From Sclerotinia nivalis (Eukaryota > Ascomycota > Leotiomycetes > Helotiales > Sclerotiniaceae), in contig JAPEIS010000007.1 of the NCBI GenBank assembly GCA_029531795.1, positions 2,170,001-2,234,000 of the forward strand: a DNA stretch of 64,000 nucleotides, given 5' to 3'. The position numbers were made by a program, and so were the translations under genes. The notes beneath the pieces were generated by a model. It was not told the origin of the DNA, made no database searches, and saw only the letters and a program-made list of their open reading frames with translations. Shown here in pieces: positions 22,658-33,936 of this stretch (within the stretch, counting starts at the first letter, position 1; every line of letters begins with the position of its first letter).

Positions 22658-25481
22658 TCTTTAAACTCGAGAATCTCTTCGGAAAACCTTAAAGGCAGGC
22701 GATATCTAGATTGAAGAATGGAAAGGTATATGTATAAGCGATAGGTTGTTGTGAGAAACGTTTTACGGGATTAATAGATATGTCTCATAGCTGCAATAAT
22801 CACTTAAAACCTCAGACGAGTTCTATATATATGTAAACATCTACCTCAATTTAGATACTCGACGCTTCATCCCAAATTACTCGTCAACTCTCGACTTCCC
22901 CATTCAAGCCTTAATTACACATCTATGATACTAATCTGAAGTTTTATACAAAAGTTTATGAAAAGAGAGTACTGAATCCTAAGTAAAATTAGCACATTCA
23001 GTGAATCGAGTAGGTACTATAGCTAGCACAGAGAAGGAAGAATGAAAGATAAAGAATGAAAAGTGAATACTAGTACCTATTAGATATCGCCACTTTCAAT
23101 CATTTGCTTTCTTCCGAAGTTCCAATTTCGGTAGTGGAGAGTGAATACATCACTTTCGGATTATTACTATATATAAGATACCTATATAGTGAATAGGAAT
23201 CAAACAATCCAAACCTTTTGTTGCACATCTGAATAATTAATCATCGTGATTTTCTCGTTCAATTGATTTCGATTGACTGACTTTGCGACATTTGCAACAT
23301 TGCCTCGATTCATGTTTCTACAAGATGTAATCTCCAAGCAAGGAAAGGTCTAACAGATATATAAGTTAAATATGTGTAAGGGAATATCTTAATAGGGACG
23401 TTGAACCAAGGGAAAAAGCACAAATTGCTGTTGATAGAAACACTTGAAAGAGCTCCATTATGATATAGCGCGTTGATTACCCGGTCTAAATACTTGTAGC
23501 TGGTTTTTGATATTCCAGGGATTGGAGTGGTAAGTTGGTCGAAGAATTGATGTTGAGCAGCCAAGTTGTCGATAAGCCAACATGTTTGACGGTTTTGATA
23601 CTATAGATCTTACAACTAATCATTCGGGAGATCGAGTTGCTCCTTCCACCATTGAAATTATTTGACAATGAATCTGCAACTGCTTGCTCCTCCCCAAACT
23701 ATTAGAGTCGTGTGATGTGAATACTTACTCCTGTCGACCTATTTACTCTATCCTTCTCTACGTTTCAACTCGTCCCATAATCATCATTAGTTCCTCATAA
23801 AGGGTGTGATGAATCATTGATGTAGGTTTACGACTTACTTCTTTCACTAACCATCGTTTAATTCATCCTCTTTTCAATTGCATACACAATACATCAGATT
23901 CAACATCAATACCCTCCCTCAACCAAGCTATCCACCTAGCCATGGCAATAACACCCAGCAAGAAATCAGATGCACATCAAGCCCAGTCCTCACCAAGAAA
24001 ATCTGCATCATACCCACCATGCATTTTAAACGCCAACCATATTTCCCTCTCCCAAAGTCGAATTCTTTCTCGCCGGCTTCATAGATTACACAACCAACGG
24101 AATCCAAATAGAAACCCTCGAAATTTCACCTATTCAACCACACCCAGAAGGATATATGCCAAAACTCGGCACGCAATGTCAAAACCTCGCTCTGCAAATT
24201 TAATTCAAGATCGTGGTAGAGAAGCCAGTATAATTCTTAGACGAGGAGGAAGAAGAAGATATGAAAGTGGAGAATGCTCATGCGGTCATTTTTTGGTAGA
24301 TGGGACGTCTCTGTCGGTAGCAGATGGCTGTAAGGATGAAGTTGTCACGAGTGTGGAGAAGATGAGTGACGGTGGTGAGTTAGGGGTTTTTGAGAGTGTT
24401 TCTACAGCAGGAGATGTGGATATGGATGTAAAGGGAGAGGGAAGTGATCGAAATAGACGAAGTTTAGCGCCGACGCCAGATTCTGTACGGGGTAATTCTG
24501 GTGCAGAGAATGAGATTCATGTTGATGGTAATTCGTTCAATTTTCCTCCTGGGCTTCCCATGTCGATACAAAAGCATCAGCAGCATAGAAAGCAACTTGA
24601 TCGCGGGGATCCCGTGAGCCTTCCTCTTAGGCTTTCTACGCCGGCATGGAAGCGTCAAGAGTAGGAGAAAGAAGTTAATGAGAGTGATGAAGAGGTTAAA
24701 AAAAGTTGACCGGGTGGTTGGTTCGAGAAAGAAGACATTTTAGCCCGTTGAGTAGGTGATCGAAATTGGTGATGAGGGAAGACTTGAGGGAATTTGACCT
24801 AGACTCGTGGTCTCTCTAGCTATGGGAGATTGAAGTCCAAGAGAGTTCACAAGGGACAGCGTGATGCTGCATATCCTGTCACGCCCTAAACTTTATATTG
24901 CCCTTCGAAGCCTCCACCAATACCAGACCAATACCAGACTCCTTCTCAAATCTAATTGCCGACCTGTATCCACACGAATCCCTCATCATCATAATCATTA
25001 TCATCCTTCGAACCTCGAAAAGACAGACAGCTTTCCAATTCTTCACACGGCTTTCACTTACTCTGAAGTCATTTGTAATAAGAACAACACAAGGAATGAG
25101 ATCAAAATAGGAGGAGGAGCGTGTAGTAGTTTCATTGATGCACATAGGTCGATGGTATGGCGTGTTGATGGATATGGTGGTGTAGTCGGTAAGTTGCGGG
25201 GATGATATAATGTATAAGAGTTGAAAAGAGGAGGAAAGTAAGCGATTAGAAGCACACCAGTCAATGAAGTTCATTAACCCTTGAAGAATTACTAATTAAA
25301 CAGTGCATGCATCCCATGATACCTATCATCTCCTCAATGCTCATGCATATATATCCACCCCAAAAAGATGTGGAAAAATATAAGTATCCTGATATACAAT
25401 CATTTCAGTTGAATTACTTCAGTTGTTAAGACATTGTAGCACAGTCAAGAAAAGTCCACAGCATTTAACAAAGTAAATACA
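22658..25481. other. Mostly non-coding, with one doubtful ORF
   Basis: AT-rich sequence after the ABC pseudogene. Overlapping short minus-strand frames at 23310-23668 and both-strand frames at 24860-25274 have no recognisable domain and no consistent splice partners. The 240-codon frame at 23942-24664 is listed separately. Confidence 0.45.
23942..24664 (+). CDS. Doubtful hypothetical ORF, 240 aa
   Basis: Open frame MAITPSKKSDAHQAQ... ending PAWKRQE. It is basic and Ser/Arg/His-rich in its first half and acidic in the middle, with no recognised domain. A different frame across about 24045-24185 also reads protein-like (FIDYTTNGIQIETLEISPI), which suggests that the true gene, if any, is spliced differently or is broken. 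Reported because of its length; function unknown. Confidence 0.3.
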   Translation: MAITPSKKSDAHQAQSSPRKSASYPPCILNANHISLSQSRILSRRLHRLHNQRNPNRNPRNFTYSTTPRRIYAKTRHAMSKPRSANLIQDRGREASIILRRGGRRRYESGECSCGHFLVDGTSLSVADGCKDEVVTSVEKMSDGGELGVFESVSTAGDVDMDVKGEGSDRNRRSLAPTPDSVRGNSGAENEIHVDGNSFNFPPGLPMSIQKHQQHRKQLDRGDPVSLPLRLSTPAWKRQE

Positions 25482-26973
25482 TCAAGGTGACATTAAAAAA
25501 CTATTCACACTCTGCAGCGTCGCACGACTAGGATTAGCATCCGGCATCGAAGTCGAGATCCACGTCAATCTCTGCCGAATAAAATCCTTATTAACTGCAG
25601 GAAGATCCTCTTCATTCCTCAATTCCAAATCACCATTATCGTTGAAATAAAGACACAGTAGCGCCAGCGCCACACCAACCGAGAGATCTTGTCCAGATTC
25701 GCATGCTATGATTATTTGTGGCTGTTGGTTGGAGGGTTCTTGTGATGTTGAGTCTTTGAGGTTCTTGGTGATGAATGAGGAGATGTCTTTGAGGACTGCG
25801 CGGAGGTTTTTGCTACCGACTTTTTTGGTTCCGAGACCGATGTCCATTCGTGAGGGAGAGGTGTGCCATGTATCTTTAGGGGTGACCTTTGGCGAGAGCA
25901 CAATAGTGCAAGTACCAATATTGTTTTCTAGAGATGAAACTGCATCTAGAGTCGAAATGGAAAGACATGAAGTAGGTTTTACAAGGCGGAGTTTGTTGTT
26001 AGATCTTGGAGCAGAGCACGATTGGTCTATTAACGTCTCAATAAGCTCAGGTAGATCCTCTTCTGATGTTTCAAGTAAATGCTGTTGGTTCGTCCAGAAA
26101 ATGTTCGGAGTAAGTCCATGAGCCCAATTTTCTGTATCATCTCCTGCCCCCTGTATGTAGCCCCCCTCGCTAACTTCTCCCCCAGTAACCCTTCGCGAAA
26201 CCGTACAGCAGATGACAGGGTGAAAATCTTCAAAAACATCGCCTGTGCTAGATACTTGAGACTCGGGAGTTACCCAAATTGGTCTGATTGGCTTGCGAAG
26301 TTTACTTCGGAAAGTTTCAATGGGCAGATTGAGAGCTTGAAATGCTTGTACGAATTGAGGAATCAAATTCGTCATTTGAGCATGCTCGGAATCCGAAACT
26401 ACTTGTGGCGGAGCGTAGAGCTTATGGGCGGTTGGATTGTTAGGAAAAAAGACGCGGTTCAATACACAACACCATATTGGTATTGTTTTGCTTAATGCAT
26501 CGGGCATGCCTTTCTATTATTAGTATACCGAAGTGAGAAAAGAGTGCAAGAGGTGACTAACGCTTTCCGCGCCTAGTAGAATCTACAATGATACATCTGC
26601 ATGAAGCTTTCAGCCTGTAGCCCAATAAAATTTACTTGAGTACAAACCCATCATTATCTCCGATTATCTCTAACAGATGTAAATTCAATCTTCGTGAACT
26701 GAACTTCCAGACACCTGTATGGCCATCTGTACTTTTGAAGTATGCACTGCCTCCTTTCTTATTTGGATCAATGTACCAGCTGCCACATCTCTCATTTGCT
26801 ACAAGCGGCCTACTATAGGCATTTGCCACGGACTGGGCAAATTCTGCATCTTCGAGAATAGATCGAAGCCGATTGTGAATAGATAGAGTGGCTCGTTTGA
26901 TCTCACCGAGGGTCTTTGAGAAGTTGTGATTTGCTTGTTCATTGAAAACAATATCCGCAACGGTTAAAGACAT
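25482..26973 (-). CDS. RIT1: Initiator tRNA A64 2'-O-ribosyl phosphate transferase
   Basis: Three exons on the minus strand: 26973-26648, 26596-26562 and 26509-25482, giving 462 aa. The introns are 51 nt (GTTTGT...CAG) and 52 nt (GTTAGT...ATACTAAT...AAAG). The 35-nt middle exon is supported because it restores NDG-CIIVDSTRRGK-RMPDALSKTIPIWC, the Rit1 signature. N-terminal residues 1-110 (HNRLRSILEDAEFAQSV, CGSWYID, YFKSTDGHTGVWKFS) and the C-terminal Rit1 domain with ACESGQDLSVGVALALL near residue 390 fit the family. The enzyme transfers ribosyl-phosphate to A64 of initiator tRNA-Met, keeping it out of elongation. The coding strand is C-rich in its middle part and turns G-rich over the last 200 bp. 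Confidence 0.92.
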
Positions 26974-29900
26974 TTCAGGAGTTGGCTACTTAGCTGTGCG
27001 TGAGAAACCTACCTTAACTTTTGATATTTGAAGGTACTGAAGTGAGTGTGTAGAGTGTGTAGCTCAAAGCTTAAGCTCAAAAATTATTGTGGGGTTTCAT
27101 CAAGTGGGGGCGGTGAGATATGGCAAAATCAACCGAAAAGGTCAAATTTCATGTTGGAATAAAATCCAAAAGTCTCCTTTATTCTCACTTGATGTATTTT
27201 TGGTCGCCATTGGGACTGAATATAGAGTTTTCATACACAATTTTGTAGATGTGCAACAAATAAATCAAGATTCAAAGATTCACTGCTTCCTGCAATGCAG
27301 AATAATTTACAACCGCACCAGCGCAACTATGTATCTGCCAAGAAAGTACAGCATTTTACCGGACAATTTGTACCGGAGTTCACCAAATCTTTCTAGGTTC
27401 TAGATCTTCTGCATTAGTTGCCCAAGCTGCAGAGTTTATTTTTTCAAACGAACTTCAAGTATGGATAATGCTGAAATGAGATTTCGTGTTACCACACTCA
27501 AATGTAATAAAACTACAAAGTTAAGGGTATGCTTATAGATTGGTTCGTCGTTGATGATATGGTTGGATTTGGTCTACATAAATCCCCCTGTTAACTCCCT
27601 CAACAGCGTCAATTAGGCGGACTTACAACTAGCAGGTAGATGTAGCATTTTAGAACCGTGGTAATCCTAGTTTAAGTGATCTCGTCGTCATTGGCCTCAA
27701 ACTATAATCCCTATGTTGTAGAAATGTAATTAGCGCTTAGGAAGAAAAGATATTCACATGTACATTGTTCGCTTCTCGGATGAGAGAAGCTGTAATTAAT
27801 ACCATCTGCATAGCGAACGCAAGACACGCGTAAAGGGGTTCAACTTTCTGCACAGTTCTTGTACCATCAAGAGCCTTTTGCATCCAAAAAGGTCTTAGTC
27901 TCGAATGACGATTAATCCCCTGGAAAGTGTACCACAGACTCATGCAGCCTCCGACTAGAAGGAGGAAGACGAGTCACTTCTCAATGATGAAGTCCTATAG
28001 GAGTATTGATAGACGTCGGTAGTAATTTTTCCAGAGTTCTGTCAGCCTTTATGCCTGTAAGATCTGAAGGTGATGTCGCCCCTTTAATTACATTGGAGTA
28101 TTTAATCGAGGGGACACAACATAATATTGGGGCGCCAGCTGTTTTCACCAGATTCGCCAATGTTACCAAGATCTTCTGATGTTGAGATAACTACATCCCC
28201 AGCTGCAGAGTGGCTATGTTGAGCTCAACAGTAGAAGTCACATCCCTTTAGACCATCAAGGTCGTAAAGAAGCGGGACGGTGGACAAAACTGACCGTCAC
28301 AAGATCAAATGAAGCAACCTTAAGGGTTGCGTTGCGTACATTACAGGACTACTGTAAGCAATAGTTCATGGCTTGAACGGGCACTGTGCAGCAATTGGAA
28401 GGTATCCAAGACAGCCTACGAGGTCTGACAAAGTTATTATGCATGCGGTTTCCGGAAATCGTGATCCGAGCATCGCCGCAGTAGGGTCATGGTGGGGGGC
28501 ATGCCATCAATTTCATCAAAGATTGGTGGATCCAAGGAGTTCATGAAGAAAGATTCTTATCTGATATATTCGGAATATCTTCGTTGACACCCCTGGTATG
28601 CTAAACAACCGCTTAACCGAAGCCTGAAGGTCCGTGTTGGGTTGTGCTGAAAGAAAGTTTCAAGTAAAAATGTCTCTGGCCCCGTCAGTGTGTGGATGAA
28701 TGGATGAATGGATGAATGGAGAGGAAAGTGGGGTGCATGTGGGGAATTCTCACCGCCAAGTACTGAGGCTTGGCAGTAAAAAAATTTAAATGGACCAATC
28801 AAGAAAATGAGTAGTTGTTGATGGCCAGGATTAAGTGACGTAGGGGGGTAAGGAAGTATGCATAAATATTTACTTCCTTTAATCCATAGGTAGAGATCTT
28901 TGACAAGGCAAGAGTGTGATTGAACTTTGAAGTGTGATTGAGGTGAATGTTAGGGGCGAGGTGCGAGGTGTGAGGTGCGAAATGTAAGATAGGAGAGTGG
29001 ATGAGATGAAAGGGTTGGATCACTAACTGGTAGGTAATTCATTACTGCTTACAATAATCTACGAAAGAACGAATTCGAATTCATGGATGGATATAACGTT
29101 TTGACTGACAGACCTTCACTCATTTCATACTTCCGGGATATTACGATCTCAGGATATCTTTGACTCACTGCCTACTGTAGCTACCTCAGCTATCTACTTA
29201 CTCATGAAGGAACAGAGAAAATAAAAGTTAACGGAAGAAACGCCTGAATGATACTTTTTAAAACTGCAGGCTTTGAGTGCATCGACTGATATCTTTGAAA
29301 TAAAGTATTGAATATCATTATCCTTGCATTCTAAAGAGGCGTCCAATCAAATTTGTCATCATACTTCTACCACAGTCCGTACATCTAATAATTTGACGTC
29401 TTTTCTTTCCAACATCTCTTCTCTAAATATTCTTATTATCCACCAGAAAGGAGGTTGAACACAAGATCTTTTCTACTTGGCAAACGAATGTCATTAAATC
29501 CTTTTCATCCACCCCATCTATCCGAAGAAACTTGCTTTATCACTTATAATAATTAGAAGTGGAGGCATCCCAAGGTCTTGGCATCTTGGAATGGAAAACT
29601 AGCCAACCTTCCACGCAGTCTTCATCACGATTCATTCGACACTCTTCCTAATCTATCCTTCACTTCGAAAATAAAATCTTATCTTTAGAGAAACTTCTGC
29701 GAAACCTAGCCGCACGAGTCTACGTGCATTACGATCATTACAAAGGGGGGAGGATAACGAACATAAAATAGAAGAGGTTGGGAGCGGCGACTGGGCGCGA
29801 CCAGAATTCGAATGCTGCGACATCACGCAATTCTTTTGAGGGAATCAACTGATTGGGGTATAACGAGGAGAGGCAACCCAACGGATTGAGCCTGACCATC

Positions 29901-30020
29901 TTGACTCCTCCGTTCGCGATAGGAACCTTCGCGAATACAATATCGATATCGATAAGCAATCGACTGCGATTGCTCTAATACATATTCTGTACCGATCGGC
30001 ACCCATCTAAGACAGCCAAG
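26974..30020. other. Long intergenic region upstream of NHA1
   Basis: About 3 kb between divergent RIT1 and NHA1 without a gene I can support. Minus-strand open stretches at 27737-28169 (for example AGAPILCCVPSIKYSN) read partly like protein and could be a decayed gene, but stops interrupt them and no family is recognised. Simple repeats: ATGAATGG units at about 28692-28720 and a GAGGTGCGA-type run at about 28957-28981. The NHA1 promoter and 5' UTR lie at the right end. Confidence 0.45.
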
Positions 30021-33000
30021 ATGGCGTGGGATCACCTTTCCGTCAATAAACCTCACTTGGTTTATATAATTTTGGGTGGCTTCACCTCATTATTTATGCT
30101 GTGTTCCTCCTTCATCAAGGAGCGCATGTATATCGGTGAAGCCACTGTTGCCACCATTTGTGGTATCATCTTTGGACCACATGCCGCCAATTTGATCAAT
30201 CCTGACACTTGGGGTAACACCGATCAGATCACTTTAGAATTCTCACGCATTGTTCTCGTTGTTCAATGTTTTGCCGTTGGGGTCGAATTGCCCAGGCATT
30301 ATATGGAGAAGCATTGGAGGAGTGTTGTCTTTCTGTTGTTACCTGTGATGACATTTGGATGGCTGATCACAAGTCTTTTCATTTGGTGGTTAATTCCTAC
30401 GCTTAACTGGCTGCAGGGACTTTGTGTCGCAGCATGTGTGACCGCGACAGATCCTGTGCTGGCCAGTTCCGTGGTTGGAAAGGGAAAATTCGCAAAGCGA
30501 GTACCGAAACATTTGAGAGATCTTCTATCTGCCGAGTCAGGGTGCAATGATGGGATGGCATTCCCGTTTATCTACCTTTCTTTATATTTGATTCGATTCC
30601 ACCTCAATGCGAAGGAAGTTACGTTTGACTTCATTGTCATAACTGTTCTTTACGAGTGCGTGTTTGGTGCAGTCTATGGTTTCGTTGTCGGTTATATTGG
30701 AAGGCACGGAATCAAATATGCGGAAAGACATGATTTAGTCGACCGTGAAAGCTTTCTCGTGTTCTACTTCGTTCTTGCCCTGTTTTGCGCAGGCTCAGGG
30801 AGTATTCTTGGAGTTGATGATCTTCTCGTTGGCTTCGCTGCTGGCGTTGGCTTTTCAAATGACGGTTGGTTTACTCAGAAAACAGAGGAATCTCATGTTT
30901 CCAACGTCATAGATCTACTCATCAACTTGGCATATTTTGTCTACCTTGGTACAATCATTCCTTGGGAACAATATAATGACGTGGAAATTGGAACTACGCC
31001 ATGGAGGCTCGCTGTCATTGCGATTTTGGTCATTTTCTTCAGGCGCATACCGATCATGATGGCACTGAAACCTCTGATACCCGACATTAAAACTTGGCGA
31101 GAAGCTTTGTTTGCTGGTCATTTTGGCCCCATTGGGGTGGGTGCTATCTTTGTAGCTATTCTTGCAAGGGCCGAGCTTGAGACTGAAGGTACAACCCCGT
31201 TGTCTGATTATCCTGATCGAAATGCTCCAAATTGGGAATTGGTAACGGTGATTTGGCCAATCGTAACATTCCTTGTTATTTCCTCTATTATCGTACATGG
31301 TTCATCCATCGCAGTTTTTACTCTTGGAAAACATATCAATACCCTGACACTCACGATGTCCTACACCCAAGCTGGAGATGATGGGCCTACTTGGATGAAT
31401 CGTCTTCCTCGTATTTCATCCACCTCAAGATCTCAGGCCAAGACAGTAGGATCGGAGACTGATGGCGAAGACCTGACAATGGATGAGCTACCTCCTGGTA
31501 CTCTGCCACCTCCTGGAGGGATACCTGGAGGGTTTTTGCGCCGTCAAATGGAGGAAGATAATCCAAGTCGAGCCAGCAGTCGTCCATCTTCATTGATTCC
31601 TCGACGCAGAAAGAAGAAGTGGGACGATGGAGTAGGCCCAGGCGGTCCCATCAGCGAGTCAGCCATTTATCCAGCCCGGCGGAGTCGCGATTACTCGAAT
31701 GAACAAACATCCGATACATTAACACCCGGCGGGTCTTCGCCCGACAACGAGAAAACAAACATAGATGACGAGTCCAATGAAGGTGAACTTGGAGAAGTTC
31801 AACACGATCCCGAAATGGAAGAAATCATGCACCGTGGCGATAAAGACGAGCGACGTGATGAGCACATGTCAGATGCCCAACGCCAACCTGGCAAGGCGGA
31901 AGTTTATGATGAGGGTGACCATATTATAATTGAAAATGAAGACGGTGACGTGATTAAAACACTTAGAAGCCCGGAGGCGGGAAATTCAAAGGAAGGAATT
32001 GGGAACTTGGAAAAGGATATCAAGCAAGGATCAGAGAAAGCTTACCAGAAGTTTGGGAAGATAATGGGGGTTTGGCGAAATAAAGACGAGGCCAAGGGAC
32101 TTAAGACGGGTGAGAGCTCCCAAGAAAAGAAAGGGAAAGAGCCTCACAAAACTCGAGGTCCAGCTTTGGCTTACCAGTATGGTCGATCTGTAAGATATTC
32201 CACGGCTTGGGTTTGATGTGATCACATCGCTAACACAGTCACAGATTATTGTTGAAGATGAAGATGGAGAAGTTGTCAAAACATATGAATTACCACCCGA
32301 CCCCAACACCAAGGCCCCCAGAAACGGTGAACCTAGTGCTGTCCGCCAAGGGATAACTCGTATGGGCACATGGACTGGACTTGGTGGCAGTAAGGCGTCC
32401 GCCGACAACCCTAGTAAAACAGATGGTACAAAAGCGGATCCATCCCGCCAGGGCATAGCACGAATGGGTACCTGGAACTTTGGCAAGGCGGCTCCCAATA
32501 CTGACAATAAAGAAATCGAAGAAGATGACGATCGTCGTATCCGATTCACCATTGGAGGAGCAGGACGCCGGCTAACTAAGGAAGATTTCTTGAAGGAAAT
32601 TCAAGGTCTAGACCCCAAAGCAAGATGTGAAATTGTTGAAGAAAGCGATGCACCCAAAGAGATGAAGGATCTGGCAAGGAGAGACGCCAGTGATAAAACA
32701 CAGGGAAATTCACGTCTATTCGAAGCGCAAGATACGCAGCTAGCTACTAGCGCGCAAACTACACGAGTGATAGGGAAACAAATGGCGAAACAGCAGGGCG
32801 CAAGAATTGATGCACAAGATAATTCCAGAACCAGCGCAGCGGAAAGCAGTAATTATGACGAGTCAGCTGCGGAGAGGAGAAGAAGGCATGATGCTTTGAA
32901 AGGAGTAGATGAGGATGATGATGATGAAGCTAGAGGACGGGGAAGGGGACGTTCTCCTGCTCGTGACAGCGAGGTTCCAGAAGAGAGAGAAACGGCGGCA

Positions 33001-33141
33001 GAAAAGAGGAGAAGGGAGGCAGCGCTTGGTGAAGGCGTACAGAGTGATAGTGATGATGACGATACACCGAGGGTGCCACCACCGGCCGCACGAAGCAGGG
33101 GTATCAGGTTCGCGCAGAGTCCTGTGAGAGGAAAGAGATAG
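30021..33141 (+). CDS. NHA1: NHA1-type plasma-membrane Na+(K+)/H+ antiporter
   Basis: Two exons, 30021-32189 and 32245-33141, give 1021 aa. The 55-nt intron has GTAAGA, CGCTAAC and CACAG. Residues 1 to about 440 are the membrane domain of the CPA1 antiporters with about 12 hydrophobic segments. TDPVL lies at about 143-147 and ESGCNDG at about 172-178, the conserved ion-binding region. The long hydrophilic tail (about 440-1021) is charged and disordered, as in yeast Nha1, and is thought to regulate transport. It contains internal repeats: HIIIENEDGDVIKTL and IIVEDEDGEVVKTY, and RQGITRMGTW and RQGIARMGTW. The intron falls just before the second copy of the first pair. It exports sodium or potassium in exchange for protons. 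The start has a good context (AAGATGGCG) and no signal peptide, as expected. Confidence 0.95.
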
Positions 33142-33936
33142 TTTTCGATAAATTGTGTACATGCCGGGAGATCTTAATGTTTTTGAGAGGATTTGATACC
33201 TTATTGTTATATTGCTGGGGAAAATATTATGGCTATACTTGATGTAATGTTGCTACGAGAATATTGAGATGATAGATGAGTGGACTGGCATGTTCGGAAT
33301 CATGATTGGCGGGGTGTTTGGTAATTTTGAATGTAATTTTGAATGGGTTGTTAATACAACATACATAGCATAGCATAATGATATAGAATGGTAGAATACT
33401 AATTGGGTAATACATATTATCAATGTCGATTACTTATGAACTGCTTTGTGTTACTATATGGATGCATGTGTGCACTTTTAATTTGAGGTTATATAGTATC
33501 GGATCGCTATCTTGTGTTATCTTATGTTCCGTTCAATAGATTCGACGGCTTTGTGAAATGGTAATCAAATGAGTAGTACTCTGTATAGATGATACAATTG
33601 CTGTGTGGATGTGGATGTGGATGTGGCCAGTCTTAACTTGAGGTTATACTATAACTTGATCCATATTTAATATTTTATATTTTGTCCAGTAGATTCGATA
33701 TTTGCGAAAAATTCTTACGAAGTTTGTTGTCGTCATTAAAGAACAGGGATCCCTTGACCAATAAACATCATTGTCTAACTGGTTAATTTTATTGGACCCT
33801 CACGCACTTCAAATTGCCGAGCAGTCGATTTCATGCGAATTTCGCCTCCAAAAAGTTCATGCCCATCAACAACGAGCCACGCCATTCCAAGAAAACATAC
33901 TGATATCGATTTGCGAATGGTTGGCAACTTACAACT
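33142..33936. other. Intergenic NHA1-FZO1
   Basis: AT-rich 3' flank of NHA1 and promoter of FZO1, both transcribed rightward. GTGGAT is repeated three to four times at about 33606-33627. No gene seen. Confidence 0.5.

Noticed and set aside
25708..26121. 137-codon plus-strand ORF opposite RIT1
   Set aside because: Shadow of the RIT1 coding strand, with no domain.
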